Assembly: GCA_933228675.1 (NCBI GenBank)
Contig: OW121741.1
Span: forward strand, 135,707,085-135,771,084
DNA: 64,000 nt
Direction: 5' to 3'
Source: Stomorhina lunata
Taxonomy: Eukaryota > Arthropoda > Insecta > Diptera > Rhiniidae
Below the pieces are notes generated by a model that worked only from the letters and a program-made list of their open reading frames with translations, was not told the DNA's origin and ran no database searches. How positions within the stretch are numbered: position 1 is the first letter of the stretch; every line of letters starts with the position of its first letter. Shown here piece by piece: positions 30,785 through 42,970 of this stretch. A program made the translations under genes and the position numbers.

Positions 30785-33680
30785 CATCAAAATTTTTCTA
30801 TAAGAAAAATTTCATCAAAATTTCTCTATAAGAAAAATTTCATCAAAATTTTTTTTTAAGAAAAATTTCATCAAAATTTTTCTATAAGAAAAATTTCATC
30901 AAAATTTTTCTATAAGAAAAATTTCATCAAAATTTTTCTATAAGAAAAATTTCATCAAAATTTTTCTATAAGAAAAATTTCATCAAAATTTTTCTATATG
31001 AAAAATTTTATCAACATTTTTCCATAAGACAAATTTCATCAAAATTTTTCTATAAGAAAAATTTCATCAAAATTTTTCTATAAGAAAAATTTCATCAAAA
31101 TTTTTCTATAAGAAAAATTTCATCAAAATTTTTTTATAAGAAAAATTTCATCAAAATTTTTTTATAAGAAAAATTTAATCAAAATTTTTCTATAAGAAAA
31201 ATTTCATCAAAATTTTTCTATAAGAAAAATTTCATCAAAATTTTTCTATAAGAAAAATTTCATCAAAATTTTTTTTTAAGAAAAATTTCATCAAAATTTT
31301 TCTATAAGAAAAATTTCATCTAAATTTTTCTATAAGAAAAACTTCATCAAAATTTTTCTATAAGAAAAATTTCATCAAAATTTTTCTATATGAAAAATTT
31401 TATCAACATTTTTCCATAAGACAAATTTCATCAAAATTTTTCTATAAGAAAAATTTCATCAAAATTTTTCCGTAGGAAAAATTTCATCAAAATTTTTCCG
31501 TAGGAAAAATTTCATCAAAATTTTTCTATAAGAAAAATTTCATCAAAATTTTTCTATAAGAAAAATTTCATCAAAATTTTTCTATAAGAAAAATTTCATC
31601 AAAATTTTTCTATAAGAAAAATTTCATCAAAATTTTTCTATAAGAAAAATTTCATCAAAATTTTTCTATAAGAAAAATTTCATCAAAATTTTTCTATAAG
31701 AAAAATTTCATCAAAATTTTTCTATAAGAAAAATTTCATCAAAATTTTTCTATAAGAAAAATTTCATCAAAATTTTTCTATAAGAAAAATTTCATCAAAA
31801 TTTTTCTATAAGAAAAATTTCATCAAAATTTTTCTATAAGAAAAATTTCATCAAAATTTTTCTATAAGAAAAATTTCATCAAAATTTTTCTATAAGAAAA
31901 ACTTCATCAAAATTTTTCTATAAGAAAAATTTCATCAAAATTTTTCTATAAGAAAAATTTCATCAAAATTTTTCTATAAGAAAAATTTCATCAAAATTTT
32001 TCTATAAGAAAAATTTCATCAAAATTTTTCTATAAGAAAAATTTCATCAAAATTTTTCTATAAGAAAAATTTCATCAAAATTTTTCTATATGAAAAATTT
32101 CATCAAAATTTTTCTATAAGAAAAATTTCATCAAAATTTTTCTATAAGAAAAATTTCATCAAAATTTTTATATAAGAAAAATTTCATCAAAATTTTTCTA
32201 TAAGAAAAATTTCATCAAAATTTTTCTATAAGAAAAATTTCATCAAAATTTTTCTATAAGAAAAATTTCATCAAAATTTTTCTATAAGAAAAATTTCATC
32301 AAAATTTTTCTATAAGAAAAATTTCATCAAATTTTTTCTATAAGAAAAATTTCATCAAAATTTTTCTATAAGAAAAACTTCATCAAAATTTTTCTATAAG
32401 AAAAATTTCATCAAAATTTTTCTATAAGAAAAATTTCATAAAAATTTTTCTATAAGAAAAATTTCATCAAAATTTTTCTATAAGAAAAATTTCATAAAAA
32501 TTTTTCTATAAGAAAAATTTCATCAAAATTTTTCTATAAGAAAAATTTCATCAAAATTTTTCTATAAGAAAAATTTCATCAAAATTTTTCTATAAGAAAA
32601 ACTTCATCAAAATTTTTCTATAAAAAAAATTTCATAAAAATTTTTCTATAAGAAAAATTTCATCAAAATTTTTCTATAAGAAAAATTTCATAAAAATTTT
32701 TCTATAAGAAAAATTTCATCAAAATTTTTCTATAAGAAAAACTTCATCAAAATTTTTCTATAAGAAAAATTTCATCAAAATTTTTCTATAAGAAAAATTT
32801 CATCAAAATTTTTCTATAAGAAAAATTTCATCAAAATTTTTCTATAAGATAAATTTCATCAAAATTTTTCTATAAGAAAAATTTCATCAAAATTTTTCTA
32901 TATGAATAATTTCAACAAAATATTTCTGTATGAAAAATTTCATCAAAATTTTTCTTTAGGAAAAATTTCATCAACATTTTTCTATAAGAAAAATTTCATC
33001 AAAATTTTTCTATAATAAATGTCATCAAAATTTTTCTTAAGAAAAAATTCATCAAAATTTTTCAAGAAAAATTTAATCAAAATTTTTCGATAAAAAAAAA
33101 TTTCATCAAATTTTTTTCAAAATTTTTCTATAAAAAAAATTTCATAAAAATTTTTCTATAAGAAAAATTTCATCAAAATTTTTCTATAAGAAAAATTTCA
33201 TAAAAATTTTTCTATAAGAAAAATTTCATCAAAATTTTTCTATAAGAAAAACTTCATCAAAATTTTTCTATAAGAAAAATTTCATCAAAATTTTTCTATA
33301 AGAAAAATTTCATAAAAATTTTTCTATAAGAAAAATTTCATCAAAATTTTTCTATAAGAAAAATTTCATCAAAATTTTTCTATAAGATAAATTTCATCAA
33401 AATTTTTCTATAAGAAAAATTTCATCAAAATTTTTCTATATGAATAATTTCAACAAAATATTTCTGTATGAAAAATTTCATCAAAATTTTTCTTTAGGAA
33501 AAATTTCATCAACATTTTTCTATAAGAAAAATTTCATCAAAATTTTTCTATAATAAATGTCATCAAAATTTTTCTTAAGAAAAAATTCATCAAAATTTTT
33601 CAAGAAAAATTTAATCAAAATTTTTCGATAAAAAAAAATTTCATCAAATTTTTTTCAAGAAAAATTTCATCAAAATTTTT
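30785..33680 (+). repeat. Satellite array 5b, homogeneous 28-bp unit, about 100 copies
   Basis: The unit is TTTTTCTATAAGAAAAA then TTTCATCAAAA. Higher-order repeats are visible: a rare variant (TCTATATG...CCATAAGAC) recurs with an offset of about 392 bp (14 units), and the last 0.5 kb (to about 33110) is duplicated to about 33650. Confidence 0.96.
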
Positions 33681-34235
33681 TCTTTCAGAAATTTTTTAAT
33701 TTTATAGAAAACTTTTCAAAAATGTTTTATTTTTATAGAAAATTTTTCAAAAATTTCTTATTTTTATAGGAAATTTTTCAAAAATTTCTTATTTTTATAG
33801 GAAATTTTTCAAAAATTTCTTATTTTTATAGGAAATTTTTCAAAAATTTCTTATTTTTACAGGCAATTTTTCAAAAATTTCTTATTTTTATAGGAATCTT
33901 TTCAAAAATTTCTTATTTTTATAGGAAATTTTTCAAAAATTTTTTATTTTTATAGGAAATTTTTCAAAAATTTCTTATTTTGATAGGATATTTTTCAAAA
34001 ATTTCTTATTTTTATAGGATATTTTTCAAAAATTTCTTATTTTTATAGGATATTTTTCAAAAATTTCTTATTTTTAAAGGAAATTTTTCAATTATTTCTT
34101 ATTTTTATAGGATATTTTTCAAAAATTTCTTATTTTTATAGGAATTTTTTCAAAAATTTCTTATTTTTATAAGAAATTTTTAAAAAACGTTCTTATTTTA
34201 ATAGGAAATTTTTCAAAGATTTCTTTAAAATTTTT
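33681..34235 (-). repeat. Satellite array 6, 31-bp unit in inverted orientation, about 17 copies
   Basis: The plus strand reads TTATTTTTATAGG then AAATTTTTCAAAAATTTC. This is the reverse complement of the unit of arrays 7, 7b and 7c. Confidence 0.94.
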
Positions 34236-35215
34236 CTATAAAAAAATTTAAATGTTTCTCATTCGGAAGAAAAGACAACGAGGAAAGTTATGATTCTATT
34301 ATTTTCTTTTAAGAAGTTAATTATCAGCATCACTTATTATCTCCTATAAAAATTTACAAATTTGCTCCTGCCAATTTCCTAATAAAGTCATGTTAGTAAG
34401 GCGTTTGTGTGGGTACATTTAAGTTAATTGCAATGTATGTATATTTTTTTAAACTATAATAAAGTTTTAAAGACTCTTAAATTTAATATAAGGGTTTCAA
34501 AGCCTTAATTTACAACAAGAACTTGTGTCTATTACTCGTAATTCTTAATATTTTCTTTATAGATAGAGTGTATGAAATATTTAACATACAAGCTCGACTA
34601 TGTCTCATCAAATAACCTCATCCTACATCATCTACCACTCGCTCTATACATCTATCAGCCCGTCCATACCCACCATCAGTTCCTCCCTTTATACTTTCCT
34701 CATTCATATGAATGAGCATGAGTATATGTATATGTGTATTTAGCATAATAAAGTAAGAGAGATGACAACGTCATTATGTTCTGTCCAGGAACCACCAGCA
34801 GGTGGTTACAAGCAACAACATCATTCCCAGCAGCAACATTATAAAGATATAAACAACAACAACATTAGAAGCATCAACAAAAAATAGCAAACTTAACATT
34901 CTATTTACTCGTACTCAATTGCTAATAAGAGTGTGAACCACACCAAAAAAAAACAACAACAAATGAAGAAATAGCAGGAAACTTTGAAATGAACAAATAT
35001 CCTAGGCAACTAACTACCAGGACCTAAATGAATACGAAAAAGATGTGCAATCAAAAAAAATCCAAGAATACCAAAACCAATGAATAAATTGAAAGACAGT
35101 AAAATTGTAAAAATTAAAGCAACAAAAATGGATGAGTGGCAGGAAAAATACCAAGCATCTTCACATTAAAATCGAGTTTCCAGTAAAAATTAAACAAATT
35201 TTTATAAAATATCCC
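34236..35215. other. Single-copy-looking spacer between inverted arrays
   Basis: It is about 1 kb with more balanced composition and CAA-rich stretches (AGCAACAACAT, AACAACAACAT). No convincing frame was seen. Arrays 6 and 7 flank it as inverted copies. Confidence 0.55.
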
Positions 35216-37480
35216 TAAAAAAATAAGAAGTTTTTAAAAAAACTTTTATAAAAATGACAAATTTTGAAAAATTTCCTATAAAAATAAGAAATTTTTGAAA
35301 AATTCCCTATAAAAATAAGAAATTTTTGAAAAATTTCCTATAAAAATAAGAAATTTTTCAAAAATTTCCTATAAAAATAAGAAATTTTTCAAAAATTTCC
35401 TATAAAAATAAGAATTTTTTGAAAAATTTCCTATAAAAATAAGAAATTTTTGAAAAATTTCCTATAAAAATAAGAAATTTATGAAAAAATTCCTATAAAA
35501 ATAAGAAATTTTTGAAAAATTTCCTATAAAAATAAGAAATTTTTGAAAAATTTCCTATAAAAATAAGAAATTTTTGAAAAATTTCCAATAAAAATAAGAA
35601 ATTTTTGAAAAATTTCCTATAAAAATTAGAAATTTTTTAAATATTTTCTAAAAAAATAAGAAATTTTTGAAATATTTCCTATAAAAATAAAAAAAAATTA
35701 AAAAATTTTCTATAAAAATAGGAAATTTTTGAAAAATTTCCTATAAAAATTATAAATTTTTGAAAAATCTCCTATAAAAATATAAATTTTTGAAAAATTC
35801 CCTATAAAAATAAGAAATTTTTGAAAAATTTCCTATAAAAATAAGAAATTTTTGAAAAATTTCCTATAAAAATAAGAAATTTTTGAAAACTTTCCTATAA
35901 AAATAAAAAAAATTTTAAAAAATTTTCTATAAAAATAAGAAATTTTTGAAAAATTTCTTATACAAATAAGAAATTTTTGAAAATTTTCCTATAAAAATTA
36001 GAAATTTTTGAAAAATTTTCCTATAAAAATAAGAAATTTTTGAAAAATTTCCTATAAAAATAAGAAATTTTTGAAAAATTTCCTATAAAAATAAGAAATT
36101 TTTGAAAAATTTCCTATAAAAATAAGAAATTTTTGAAAAGTTTCCTATAAAAATAAGAAATTTTTGAAAAATTTCCTATAAAAATAAGAAATTTTTGAAA
36201 AATTTCCTATAAAACTAAAAACTTTTGAAAAATTTCCTATAAAAATAAGAAATTTTTGAAATATTTTCTATAAAAATAAGAAATTTTTGAAATATTTCCT
36301 ATAAAAATAAGAAATTTTTGAAATGAGAATTAAAAAAAAAATTGCTAAAAAATTAAGAAATTTTAAAAAGGTTTCCTACAAAAATAAGAAATTTTTGAAA
36401 AATTTCCTACAAAAATAAGAAATTTTTGAAAAATTCTTTTATAAATAAGAAATTTTTGAAAAATTTCTTATAAAAATAAGAAATTTTTGAAAAATTTCTT
36501 ATAAAAATAAGAAATTTTTGAAAAATTTCTTATAAAAATAAGAAATTTTTGAAAAATTTCTTATAAAAATAAGAAATTTTTGAAAAATTTCTTATAAAAA
36601 TAGGAAATTTTTGAAAAATTTCTTATAAAAATAAGAAATTTTTGAAAAATTTCTTATAAAAATAAGAAATTTTTGAAAAATTTCTTATAAAAATAAGAAA
36701 TTTTTGAAAAATTTCCTATAAAAATATAAATTTTTGAAAAATTCCCTATAAAAATAAGAAATTTTTGAAAAATTTCCTAAAAAAATAAGAAATTTTTAAA
36801 TAATTTCCTATAAAAATAAAAAATTTTTGAAAAATTTCCTATAAAAATAAGAAATTTTTGAAAAATTTCCTATAAAAATAAGAAATTTTTGAAAAATTTC
36901 CTATAAAAATAAGAAATTTTTGAAAAATTTCCTATAAAAAAAAGAAATTTTTGAAAAATTTCCAATAAAAATAAGAAATTTTTGAAAAATTTCCTATAAA
37001 AATAAGAAATTTTTTAAATATTTCATATAAAAATAAGAAAAATTTCCTATAAAAATAAAAAACTTTTGAAAAACTTCCTATAAAAATAATTTTTAAAAAA
37101 TTTTCTTATAAAAATAGGAAATTTTGAAAAAATTCCTATAAAAATAAGAAATTTTATAAAAAAATTTTGGTATAAAAATAAGAAATTTTCTATAAAAATA
37201 AGAAATTTTTGAAAAATTTCAAATAAAAATAAAACATTTTTGAAAAAATTTTTTAAAATATTTCGTATAAAAATAATAAATTTTTGTAAAATTTCGTTTA
37301 AAAATAGAAATTAAAAAAACTAAGTCTGTAAAAACTAAAAATTTTTTACATTTCCTTTAAAAATAAGAAATTTTCTAAAATTTAAAAAAAAAAGTCTATA
37401 AAAATTAGAAATTTTTAACATTTCCTCTAAAAATAAAAAATTTTCCAAAATTTCCTGAAAAAATAACAAATTATAGAAAA
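35216..37480 (+). repeat. Satellite array 7, 31-bp unit, about 72 copies
   Basis: The unit is AAATTTTTGAAAAATTT (17-bp near-palindrome) followed by CCTATAAAAATAAG (14 bp). A sub-block near 36430-36720 has CTTATA in place of CCTATA. The distal 500 bp is diverged. Confidence 0.95.
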
Positions 37481-38455
37481 TATTTATATAGAAAAATTGC
37501 AACAAAATTTTAATATAAGAAAAATTTCAATAAAATTTTTCTATAACAAAAATTTCATAGAAATTTTTCTATAAGAGAAATTTCATCAAAATCTTTTTAT
37601 TATAGAAATTTCATCAAAATTGTTCTATAAGAAAAATTTCATTAAATTTTTTCTATAAGAAATAATTCATCAACATTTTTCTATAAGAAAAATTTCATAA
37701 AAATTTTTGTATAAGAAAAATTTTATCAATATTTTCTATAAAAAAAAATTCACTAAAATTTGTGTATAAGAAAAATTTCATCAAAATTTTTCTATAAGAA
37801 CAATTTCATCAAAATTTTTCTGTTAGAAAAATTCTACCAACATTTGTTCTGTATGAAAAATTTCATCAAAATTTTTCTATACGAAAAATGAAATTAAAAT
37901 TTTTCTATCAGAAAAATTTTATCAAAAATTTCATCAATTTTTTTTTTTTAAATTTCATCAAAATTGTTCTATAAAAAAAAATTTTGTCAAAATTTTTCTA
38001 TAAAAAAAAAATTTGTCAAAATTTTTCTATAAAAAAAATTTTCGTCAAAATTTTTCTATAAAAAAAATTTAAACAAAATTTTTCTAGAAGAACAATTTCA
38101 TCAAGTTTTTTTTTAAAGGAAAATTCCATCAAAATTTTTCTGTAAGAAAAATTCCATCAACACTTTTTTTTGTAAAAAAAATTTTGTCACAAGAAAAATT
38201 TCATTAAAATTTTTGTATAAGAAAAAGTTCATCAAAATTTTTCTATAAGAACAATTTCTTCAAAATTTTTCTGTAAAAAAAATTCTATCAACACTTTTTC
38301 TGTATGACATATTTCATCAAAATTTTTCTATACGAAAAATTTAATCAAAATTTTTCTATTGGAAAAATTTCATCAAAATTTTTCTATTGAAAAAAATTTC
38401 ATCAAAATTTTTCTATTGGAAAAATTTCATCTAAATAATTCTAGAAAAAAAATTT
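37481..38455 (+). repeat. Satellite array 8, degenerate 28-bp unit
   Basis: It belongs to the same family and orientation as arrays 5a and 5b, placed beyond the array 6/7 pair. Confidence 0.88.
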
Positions 38456-38840
38456 CATTAAAATAATAAATTTTTGGAAAATTTCCTATAAAAATAAGGA
38501 ATTTGGGAAAAATTTGCTACAAAAATAAAAAATTTCCTATAAAAAAAAAATTCAAAAATTTCCTACAAAAATGTGAATTTTTTTAAAAATTTCCCTTAAA
38601 AAAAAGAAATTTTTGCAAATTTCGTATAAAAAACAATAAATTTTGAAAAAAATTCCTATAAAAATAAGAAATTTGTGAAAAATGTGCAATAAAAATAAAA
38701 AAATTTCCTATAAAAATAAAAAATTTTGGAAAAAAATTTCAAAAAAAAATAAGAAATTTTTGAAAAATTTTCCATAAAATTAAGAAATTTTTGAAAAAAA
38801 TTCTTTAAAAATTTTGAAAAGTTTCCTATAAAAATATGAA
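38456..38840 (+). repeat. Satellite array 7b, degenerate 31-bp unit
   Basis: Diverged units of the array 7 family run up to about 30 bp from the polyadenylation signal of the Ly6-like gene. Confidence 0.85.
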
Positions 38841-38871
38841 ATTTTTTAAAAAATATTTAATGAAAAGAAGA

Positions 38872-38877
38872 TTTATT
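38872..38877 (-). terminator. Polyadenylation signal AATAAA of the Ly6-like gene
   Basis: AATAAA on the minus strand lies about 19 bp after the stop codon at 38896-38898, so the 3' UTR would be very short and would end at the edge of the satellite. Confidence 0.6.
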
Positions 38878-38895
38878 AAAACTTTTTTTTTTAAT

Positions 38896-39486
38896 TCAAA
38901 ACATATAAACACTTAAAACCAGTAAATAAAAATAATTGAATTTTAATATTGTCACTGCGGGACCTGAAATAATGTCGGTTTTTCCACAAAATCGATCTAA
39001 GTTGCAATCGGTGTAATTACACCAACAACAAACAGCTTCATATGTACCGCACAACGAATTATTACCGCATGAGCGTTTAATCGAGTATTTGGGGTCTAAG
39101 AAATAAAAAATTTGTACTTTTAATAGAATATTAAAGACTGAATAAAATTTAAAAAGGTAAACTAAAGTAATTGTATATACATTACCATAAGCATTAGAAT
39201 AGTCTCCGTACTGTCCTAAAACATTCGAACAAAATTTTTCAGATTCGCAGTTAGATCTATATTTTGCAACAAATGAACTACTAATACTCAGACAGTCAAT
39301 GTCTGCAACATCGCAAACCATGCAACTAATACCTTTGTAAGAATATTCAATTAAATGGAATTATTATTAACTAATTATATTTCAAATTATAAGTGAACAA
39401 TAACTATTAAACTTACCACCGAACGACGGTTTTATAACTATTGTTATAACAATAGCTAAAAATATTAAGGTTTTCTTATATTTCAT
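38896..39486 (-). CDS. Ly6/three-finger GPI-anchored protein gene, three exons
   Basis: Exons on the minus strand are 39486-39417, 39332-39186 and 39095-38896. Both introns (84 and 90 bp) have GT-AG ends, phase 1 junctions, and donors GTAAGT and GTAATG; the acceptors are ACAAAG and TTTCTTAG. The spliced product is 138 residues. Residues 1-23 are a signal peptide (MKYKKTLIFLAIVITIV, then PSFG). The mature part has 12 cysteines (27, 30, 37, 52, 58, 82, 88, 95, 96, 98, 103, 109), with an opening C-x2-C-x6-C and a closing CNYTDCN like the Ly6 CC..D.CN end. N-glycosylation sites are possible at 84 and 99. The last 20 residues are hydrophobic, as for GPI addition. Fly Ly6 proteins act at membranes and septate junctions; this member's role is unknown. 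I see no frameshift or stop. Confidence 0.82.
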
Positions 39487-39740
39487 TTAAAAACAAAATT
39501 TTATATTTGGGAAAAAGATTTAAATAATTATTTGAAACACAATTAGAAAAAAACTATTGCCATATTTTTCAAATATAACTTATTCCTTTTTGTTGTGTAT
39601 CTTCAGCTGAACTGAAAAAGGGAAGAATAAGTATTTGTTGATAAAAATTTATTTATTCCAATATTGGGTAAAAACAGGTTAAAATACTTTTTTTTATTAC
39701 TTTTTGAAAAACTCTCTTGAGGACTAAGTTTTGAGCAAAC
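39487..39740. promoter_or_regulatory. Upstream region of the Ly6-like gene
   Basis: This is a short unique stretch between the start codon and the next satellite. A TCAGTT initiator-like sequence on the minus strand lies near 39615. No clear TATA box is placed in front of it. Any core promoter must be compact, or lie beyond the satellite. Confidence 0.3.
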
Positions 39741-41900
39741 TACCTATCAAAATAGTAAAGTTTTGAAAAATTCCTTATAAAAATATGAAATTTTTAAAAA
39801 ATTTTCCATAAAAATAAGAAATTAAAAAAAAATTTCACTAAAAATACGAAAAATTCCTATAAAACTGAGAAATACTTGAAAAAATTTCCTAAAAAAAAAA
39901 ATCCTATCAATTTTTTAAAAAAATTTCCTATAAAAACAAGAAATTTTTGAAAAATTTCCTATAAAAATAAGAAATTCTTGAAAAATATCCTAAAAAATAA
40001 AACATTTTTGAAAAATTTCCTATAAAAATAAAAAATTTCTAAAGAATTTCCTATCAAAATAAAAAATTTTTAACAAATTTCCTACAAAAATATGAAATTT
40101 TTAAAAATTTCCTATAAAATTAAGAAATTTTTGAAAAATTTTCTATACAAATAAAAAATGTTTAGAAGACTTTTATAAAAATTTCACAAAATTTCCTATA
40201 AAGATAGTAAAAAAGTAAGTAATAAAAAATTTAAAAAAAATCTAAAAAGTAAGAAATTTTTGAAAAATTTTCTTTTAAAAAATTTCCTATAAAATTACAA
40301 AATTTTTGAAAAATTTAGCATCAAAATAATAAAATTTAGAAAAAATTCCTATAAAATTAAAAAAAAATGCTATAAAAATAAGAAAATTTCCTAAAAAATT
40401 AGTAAAGAAATTATTTAAAAATAACCTATAAAAATAAGAATGTTTTACAAAAATTCCTATAAAAATAAGAAAATTTTTGAAAAATTTCCTTTAAAAATAA
40501 GAACATTTTTGAAAAATTTCCTATAAAAATAAGAAATTTAAAAAAATGCTATAAAAAAAGAAAATTTTCTATAAAAATAAGAAATTTTTAAAAAATTTCC
40601 TATTTAAATAAGAAATTTTTGAAAAAAATTCTATAAAAATAAGAAATTTTTGGAAAATTTCCTATAAAACTAAGAAAATTTTGAAAAAATTCCTAAAAAA
40701 AAAATTAAGAAATTTTAAAAAAATTGGCCATTAAAATAAGAAACTTTTGAAAAATTTCCATAAAAATAAGAAATTTTTGAAAAATTTCCTATAAAAATAA
40801 GAAATTTTTCAAAAATTTCCTATAAAAATAAGAAATTTTTGAAAAATTTCTTATAGAAATAAGAAATTTTTGAAAAATTTTCTATAAAAATAAGAAATTT
40901 TTGAAAAATTTCCTATAAAAATAAGAAATTTTTTAAAAATTTCCTATAAAAATAAGAAATTTTTGATAAAGTTTCTGTAAAAATAAGAAATTAAAAAAAA
41001 TGATATGAAATAAGAAAATTTTTGAAAATTTTTTGAAAAATTTCCTTTAAAAATAAGAAATTTTTTGAAAAATTTCCTTTTAAAATAAGAAATTTTTTTA
41101 AAAATTTCCTTTAAAAATAAGAAATTTTTGTAAAATTTCCTATAAAATTAAGAAATTTTTGAAAAATTTCCTTTAAAAATAAGAAATTTTTTGAAAAATT
41201 TCCTTTTAAAATAAGAAATTTTTTTAAAAATTTCCTTTAAAAATAAGAAATTTTTGTAAAATTTCCTATAAAATTAAGAAATTTTTGAAAAATTTCCTAT
41301 AAAAATAATAAATTTTTGAAAATTTTCCTATAAAAATAAGAAATTTTTGAAAAATTTCCTATAAAAATAAGAAATTTTTGAAAAATTTTCTATAAAAATA
41401 AGAAATTTTTGAAAAATTTCCTATAAAAATAAGAAATTTTTGAAAAATTTCCTATAAAAATTAGAAAATTTTTGAAAAATTTCCTTTAAAAATAAGAAAT
41501 TTTTGAAAAATTTCCTATAAAAATAAGAAATTTTTGAAAAATTTCCTATAAAAATAAGAAATTTTTGAAAAGTTTCCTATAAAAATAAGTAATTTTTTGA
41601 AAAATTTCCTATAAAAATAAGAAATTTTTGAAAAATTTCCTATAAAAATAAGAAATTTTTAAAAAATTTCCTATAAAAATAATAAATGTTTGAAAATTTT
41701 TTTTATGAAATTAATAATTTTTTAAAAAATTCCTGTAAAATTAAGAAATTTGTAAAAAAAATTATTTTTAAAATAAAAATATTTTTTAAAAGTTTCTTAT
41801 TATAATTAGAAGTTTTTGAAACATTTTCTGTAAAAATAAGAAATTTTTGGAAAATTTTCTATAAAAATTGTTTCCTATAAAAAATTGGTTTTATAATTTT
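39741..41900 (+). repeat. Satellite array 7c, 31-bp unit
   Basis: It belongs to the array 7 family (AAATTTTTGAAAAATTT plus CCTATAAAAATAAG). It is degenerate near the gene and more homogeneous at about 40760-41690. A duplicated block with TTTAAAATAAG variants lies at about 41040-41160 and 41160-41280. Confidence 0.93.
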
Positions 41901-41917
41901 TTAAGTATTATGTATTT

Positions 41918-42692
41918 ATACCCTTCACCACCATAGGGTATTATAAGTTTGTGCTGATGTTTGTAACGCATACAAATATTTGTCTTAGACCCACATTTTA
42001 GTACACCAATAGGCTTAGAATCACTTTCTGAGTCGATTTAGCGATGTCCGTCCGTCCGTCCGTCTGGCTGGCTGGACCCTTATGTAAACCTTGTAATCAA
42101 ACTACAGGTCGCAGTTCTAAAGATAATTTGAGGAAATTTGGCACTAATCATTTTTTTGATAATGGGACCATGGCTATTGAAATTCGTCAAAATCGGTCCA
42201 TTATTTATGGTACCTCCCATAGGTCCCACTTCCCGGAATTGCTATATTGGCCACAAATATCAATATTTTTTCATGAAATTTAAAACAAATACTGCTTATA
42301 TAAACTTAAATCACTGTACCAAATTTCGTTGAAATCGGTCCACATTTGACCATAGCTCCCATACAAACTCTTCTTTAAAAACGCACTAAATGAGACAAAA
42401 AATCACTAAAGATAATGAAAATTTTGAGTTTATTTTTTGCATACATAATTTTTGTAACAACTGTAATCAATTTGCCAAATTTCGAGATAATCGGTCCACA
42501 TTTGACCCTAGCTCTCATATAAGTCCAAATGACGGAAACAGGTTGAATATATAAGTTTTGAGAAAATGTTTGTATGATGGCAAAATTTAGCAAATATTTG
42601 TCTTTATACAGGAAAAATAACACCTTTGACCTTAGTGGTGAAGGGTATCGTATGGTCGGCTTGACGGACTATAGCGCTTTCTTACTTGTTTT
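41918..42692 (+). mobile_element. INE-1/Helentron-like non-autonomous element, copy 1
   Basis: It starts ATACCCTTCACCACCATAGG, contains the CCGTCCGTCCGTC tract followed by CTGGCTGG, has an inverted GGTGAAGGGTAT near its right end, and finishes GACTATAGCGC...CTTACTTGTTTT. These are hallmarks of the INE-1/DINE-1 group. It is about 80% alike by eye to the copy at 60715-61346. It has no coding capacity. Confidence 0.8.
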
Positions 42693-42730
42693 CTACTTCA
42701 GCTGACGATATACTACCAAAAAATCATTTT

Positions 42731-42970
42731 TTAAAAAATGTCAATAATACAATTGACATTTTTGTATTTTAAATTATTATCCAAAAATTTTTTTAAACAA
42801 AATTTTGTTTTTAATTGAAAATTCTGAATTTCAGTAGACTCGTCAATATCTAAACTAAACGCTTCATGATTTTTTAAATCAAACATCAAATTCTTTGCAA
42901 CATTTTTGCTTAATAAGTCGTCAATTCGACTCTCTGTTGTACTACATCTCAAAGGAATCCGTGAGGTCAA
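42731..42970 (-). pseudogene. hAT-superfamily transposase fragment
   Basis: The minus strand encodes about 79 residues including RIDDLLSKNVAKNLMFDLKN and FSLDIDESTEIQ. The phrase A-F-S-L-x-I-D-E-S-T-(D/E) and the preceding R-(R/I)-D/E-D helix match hAT transposases of the GTF2I-repeat/ZBED-like group, where the Asp of DEST is catalytic. The frame ends in low-complexity sequence. No start, zinc finger or dimerisation domain is visible, so this is a remnant. Upstream sequence to 43440 may hold more decayed pieces. Confidence 0.65.

Noticed and set aside
39601..39630. TTTTTCAG upstream of the Ly6-like gene read as a splice acceptor for an extra 5' exon
   Set aside because: It equally fits an initiator (TCAGTT); no upstream donor exon could be identified.
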